From positions 1 to 31,492 of IMG/VR virus record IMGVR_UViG_3300032893_000218: a stretch of 31,492 nucleotides of DNA. The stretch is one strand, 5' to 3'. The notes under the pieces are model-generated. The model saw only the letters and a list, made by a program, of their open reading frames with translations, was not told where the DNA came from and did no database searches. Positions within the stretch are counted from its first letter, which is position 1. Each line of letters starts with the position of its first letter. The position numbers and the translations under genes were made by a program. This DNA is from a virus. This document shows positions 29,512 through 31,492 of the stretch, piece by piece.

Positions 29512-30090
29512 TCAAAAAGGGATAGATATATCTTCGGCAAATGGATTATCATGATTCATTACTTCCGGTTTATCCGAAATATTATACGGATTATCTGATT
29601 GTAAACCGCCTTTAATTTTTTCGTCATATATCCATTGTGGCATATATTCTTTATTAAGTTCCGGTTTCATAATTTCATATTTGTCTTTCGGAAGACGCAT
29701 AATTGACGTTATCTTAGGTCGTCCGGTTTTAGATTCACCAACATTCAACAGACAATTTGCACCGATAATTTTTTCAAGATCAAATCCTTTTGATTCTTCT
29801 TCGGTAAAATCAATACCTCGCCATGCAACCAAATCTTTATATAGATTCGATTTGTTCATAAGATTTGCAGTATAACGTTTTGTTAATACAAATCTTTTAC
29901 CGGCGAATTCTCCTTTTGAAATTGTAGCATTAAGTTCCCACATGATAATAATTTGATGAACATTTTTTTTCTGCCCTTGGTATTCCTGTTCATGAAATCC
30001 AATATCGTAAACATTAGAACATACTGCATTGATAACACCAATTGGCGCTTTTTCAAAATCTTCACCTGTTTTTTTAACAATTAAACTCAT
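29512..30090 (-). CDS. Phage single-stranded DNA-binding-type protein
   Basis: A 192-residue protein from an ATG with AAGGAGTTTAAAA upstream. The core 'HQIIIMWELNATISKGEFAG' then 'KRFVLTKRYTANLMNKSNLY' 'KDLVAWRGIDFTEEESKGFD' 'LEKIIGANCLLNVGESKTGR' matches a phage replication-region family related to DUF669-type OB proteins. The C-terminus 'HDNPFAEDISIPF' resembles the acidic tip of bacterial SSB (DD.IPF), which recruits partner proteins. It probably coats ssDNA for recombination or replication. A palindrome at 30119-30137 lies in its promoter region. Confidence 0.65.
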   Translation of the reverse strand: MSLIVKKTGEDFEKAPIGVINAVCSNVYDIGFHEQEYQGQKKNVHQIIIMWELNATISKGEFAGKRFVLTKRYTANLMNKSNLYKDLVAWRGIDFTEEESKGFDLEKIIGANCLLNVGESKTGRPKITSIMRLPKDKYEIMKPELNKEYMPQWIYDEKIKGGLQSDNPYNISDKPEVMNHDNPFAEDISIPF

Positions 30091-30118
30091 TTTTAAACTC
30101 CTTAAAACTAATATTTAA

Positions 30119-30137
30119 AATTAACAAACTGTTAATT
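30119..30137. promoter_or_regulatory. Palindromic operator-like site upstream of the SSB-type gene
   Basis: AATTAACA AAC TGTTAATT is a perfect 8-bp inverted repeat with a 3-base centre. It overlaps a TATAAT-like sequence on the minus strand, but no convincing -35 element accompanies it. Confidence 0.4.
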
Positions 30138-30177
30138 ATATTTCAAACAACCTTTCTAAAACTGATAACAAATTACT

Positions 30178-30237
30178 TTAAATGCTTATTTCTTTTTGCG
30201 ATTTTTTAAATAATTCACTTAATTGTTTTGTTGTCAT
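30178..30237 (-). CDS. 19-residue ORF coupled to RHH gene
   Basis: ATG 30237 overlaps the stop of the ribbon-helix-helix gene (ATGA), with AAGGAAATGGAGAATAAATT upstream as ribosome site. It encodes 'MTTKQLSELFKKSQKEISI'. It is too short to assign; it may be the leftover start of a larger DNA-binding protein. Confidence 0.3.
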   Translation of the reverse strand: MTTKQLSELFKKSQKEISI

Positions 30238-30368
30238 AATTTATTCTCCATTTCCTTCTTGATAATGGCTATGACATATTCCTTTATTGTATTATAACCC
30301 TTTTTTAATATGTCATATTTCATTTTTTCTTTGAACTTATCGTCAACTTCTACAATTATCTTTTTCAA
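30234..30368 (-). CDS. Small ribbon-helix-helix-like DNA-binding protein
   Basis: A 44-residue protein. The start is a TTG at 30368 with GAAAGGAA upstream. 'KKIIVEVDDKFKEKMKYDIL' then 'KKGYNTIKEYVIAIIKKEME' is the CopG/Arc pattern: an N-terminal strand of alternating residues ('kiivevdd'), helix, 'kGy.ti.eyv', and a second helix. Such dimers act as repressors or copy-control proteins. It may bind the nearby palindromes (30119-30137 or 30562-30573), which is inferred. Confidence 0.6.
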   Translation of the reverse strand: MKKIIVEVDDKFKEKMKYDILKKGYNTIKEYVIAIIKKEMENKL

Positions 30369-30441
30369 TTTTTAATTCCTTTCGTTGTTCTTTTATTTTA
30401 TTTGAAAAATCATCACTGATAGGCACATCCATATATTCATA

Positions 30442-30528
30442 TTAATTTTCAAATATATATAATTCTTCTTGGCAATTAGGGCAAATTCCCCCAGGAAGTT
30501 TTGTTCCACAATTTTCACAAGCAATCAT
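30442..30528 (-). CDS. Zinc-ribbon peptide, likely truncated by an in-frame TAA
   Basis: From ATG 30528, with AAAGGATATAATAT upstream, the frame encodes 28 residues: 'MIACENCGTKLPGGICPNCQ' 'EELYIFEN'. Two CxxC pairs form a zinc ribbon. After the TAA at 30442-30444 the same frame continues with coding-like sequence, 'YEYMDVPISDDFSNKIKEQR' 'KELKIEKDN', to 30343. So the original protein was probably about 60 residues, interrupted by a nonsense change. Confidence 0.55.
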   Translation of the reverse strand: MIACENCGTKLPGGICPNCQEELYIFEN

Positions 30529-30548
30529 ATATTATATCCTTTCAATCT

Positions 30549-30576
30549 ATTATAAGACATTACAAATATTTGTCAA
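30549..30576 (-). promoter_or_regulatory. Consensus promoter with palindromic operator
   Basis: TTGACA (30571-30576) and TATAAT (30549-30554) with a 16-base spacer, the best consensus match in the window. A perfect 12-bp palindrome, ACAAATATTTGT (30562-30573), overlaps the -35 and spacer and is a likely repressor site. The leader to the zinc-ribbon gene is very short and has no hairpin. Confidence 0.75.
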
Positions 30577-30594
30577 CAAGAAAATTAAATATTT

Positions 30595-31077
30595 TTATTT
30601 TATCTGCAAATTATAATTTTCTTTTAATTCCGCTCCTTCAATTATGACACCATTTTTGAGCGCAAGTTTTATTAATTCTTTTGACGGCACTTTTTCAATT
30701 ATGATATATTCATTTGAAAGTTTTTCAATATTATCAATTGAAACAAATTCCGATTTTCTAAATGATAATGAAATTACAGAATCCTTTAATTTTTCATCTT
30801 TTGCCATTGAATCAGATATGTAGTTCTTAAGAAAACTCATTTTGCTTTGTAGTGACTTTCTTTTCTTTTGAAGTCGTTCGACTTCTCCGGCAATGGCTTT
30901 TTCCTCAACTTCAAGATTTTTATAATACCGCCCGCAATTCAGAAGTTTTTCTTCTTTCATAATTATTAGATCATTGATCTGTTTTGAAAGATCACTTGAA
31001 ATAGTTCCATCTTCTGAAATGTCATAAATCTTTTGTAATGTCAATTCAATTTCTTTATTAATCTCATATAATTTCAT
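30595..31077 (-). CDS. Siphovirus Gp157 family protein
   Basis: A 160-residue protein. Long N-terminal helices with 'EEKAIAGEVERLQKKRKSLQ' 'SKMSFLKNYISDSM' then a strand region 'DSVISLSFRKSEFVSIDNIE' and the end 'LIKLALKNGVIIEGAELKEN' 'YNLQI' match the Gp157 family: 'e..ai..Ei.RL..rk', 'lk.yl...m', 'f.i..rks..v', 'K..lk.G..v.Gael......i'. The family was linked to phage resistance in Streptococcus and is usual in the early/recombination region. The molecular function is not established. Confidence 0.8.
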   Translation of the reverse strand: MKLYEINKEIELTLQKIYDISEDGTISSDLSKQINDLIIMKEEKLLNCGRYYKNLEVEEKAIAGEVERLQKKRKSLQSKMSFLKNYISDSMAKDEKLKDSVISLSFRKSEFVSIDNIEKLSNEYIIIEKVPSKELIKLALKNGVIIEGAELKENYNLQIK

Positions 31078-31105
31078 ATTACCCCCATAATTCTCAATGT
31101 TATTT

Positions 31106-31336
31106 TCATTTCATTTCCTTCATATATTTTGCGAATGTTTCAATTTCTGGTTCATCCTCAATCTCTGATATAAAATCCTTACATCTCTGCATATATCGAC
31201 ATTCTTGGCAAACATTCAATGCCTGATAAACATGACAATCAATTAGAAGTTGTTCGTCTGTTGCATGGCAATAACATCCATTATGACACCAGAAATTACA
31301 TCGATCTTCATTGTTATTGTTTGTGCATATTTTCAT
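31106..31336 (-). CDS. Cysteine-rich early protein
   Basis: A 76-residue protein from ATG 31336, with GAAGGAGGGAAATTAATAAA upstream. A longer frame exists but lacks a ribosome site. 'EDRCNFWCHNGCYCHATDEQ' and 'VCQECRYMQRCKDFISEIED' carry about ten Cys and two His in C...C and C..C spacings, suggesting two zinc or Fe-S sites. The C-terminus is acidic. No family recognised. It lies next to the Gp157 gene. Confidence 0.6.
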   Translation of the reverse strand: MKICTNNNNEDRCNFWCHNGCYCHATDEQLLIDCHVYQALNVCQECRYMQRCKDFISEIEDEPEIETFAKYMKEMK

Positions 31337-31390
31337 TTTATTAATTTCCCTCCTTCTCATTTTGTATTTTTCGAAATTCAAAATTATCTT

Positions 31391-31492
31391 CTATTTTTCA
31401 ATTAAATTATCAATAATTAAAATACCTTTTACACGTGCTTTCCCTTCTTTTCTATCTATTGCAACACCCCAATCATCGTATTTCACAAATAC
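31391..31492 (-). CDS. C-terminus of a gene entering from the right edge
   Basis: An open frame of 33 codons from the window edge to a TAG at 31391 reads 'VFVKYDDWGVAIDRKEGKAR' 'VKGILIIDNLIEK'. The alternation of charged and hydrophobic residues suggests the end of a small beta-type protein. The N-terminus is outside the window, and no family can be assigned. Confidence 0.5.
   Translation of the reverse strand, partial: VFVKYDDWGVAIDRKEGKARVKGILIIDNLIEK

Noticed and set aside
1-31492. Alternative genetic code (recoded TAA or TGA) suggested by in-frame stops at 30442 and 9735
   Set aside because: Many genes here end cleanly in TAA or in TGA within ATGA overlaps, and TGG is used for Trp, so the split genes are better explained by mutation or error.
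1-31492. CRISPR array, tRNA genes, integrase or lysis genes
   Set aside because: Looked for regular repeats with spacers, tRNA-like cloverleaves, recombinase motifs and lysin domains; none seen.

Overview
This window is one side of an AT-rich tailed phage (or prophage) genome. Every gene I can support reads on the minus strand, so transcription runs from position 31492 towards 1. The head and neck genes, plus a DUF3383-type sheath-like protein at the left edge, point to a contractile-tailed virus (myovirus morphology). Low GC, strong GGAG-type ribosome sites, TTGACA/TATAAT-type promoters and families such as Gp157 and NinG suggest a low-GC host such as a Firmicute or spirochaete. The host cannot be fixed from this sequence. 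I see no tRNA, rRNA, integrase, lysis gene or CRISPR array.

Layout in transcription order: (1) 31492-28188 is an early region of small genes: a Gp157 family protein, a zinc ribbon, a ribbon-helix-helix protein, an SSB-like protein and a DUF1367-like protein. (2) 28210-24254 covers recombination and replication: a NinG-like protein, an HNH nuclease behind a structured leader, a winged-helix initiator carrying iteron-like repeats, and a DnaB-type helicase. (3) 24220-21650 holds a promoter with tandem terminator-like hairpins, a 26-codon leader, a radical SAM enzyme, a 40-residue Gly-rich peptide, a ParB-like protein and the small terminase. (4) 21653-15559 covers packaging and portal: a large terminase interrupted by an intein, a homing endonuclease read in a different frame inside that intein, the portal, several small genes and a MuF-type head morphogenesis protein. 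(5) 15555-8206 is a cargo block inside the head module: a membrane coiled-coil protein, a truncated GIY-YIG gene, two glycosyltransferase proteins (one with four catalytic-type domains), a methyltransferase, a small membrane peptide, a radical SAM/SPASM-type enzyme and small genes. (6) 8197-1 is the head-tail module with its own promoter: a protease with a nested scaffold, a decoration-like protein, the major capsid protein, connector and neck genes, a tail fibre, and the sheath-like protein.

Genes are packed with ATGA overlaps, which implies strong translational coupling. Four of the five good promoters (8.2, 19.2, 24.2 and 27.15 kb) are followed, before the first strong ribosome site, by a terminator-like hairpin. 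Two of these leaders share an almost identical 25-base box. This looks like a phage-wide attenuation or antitermination scheme and is the best candidate here for an undescribed system. The out-of-frame homing endonuclease inside the terminase intein, the four-domain glycosyltransferase cluster, and the radical SAM plus Gly-rich peptide pair are the other main points of interest. Several small genes appear interrupted by a stop codon or frameshift.
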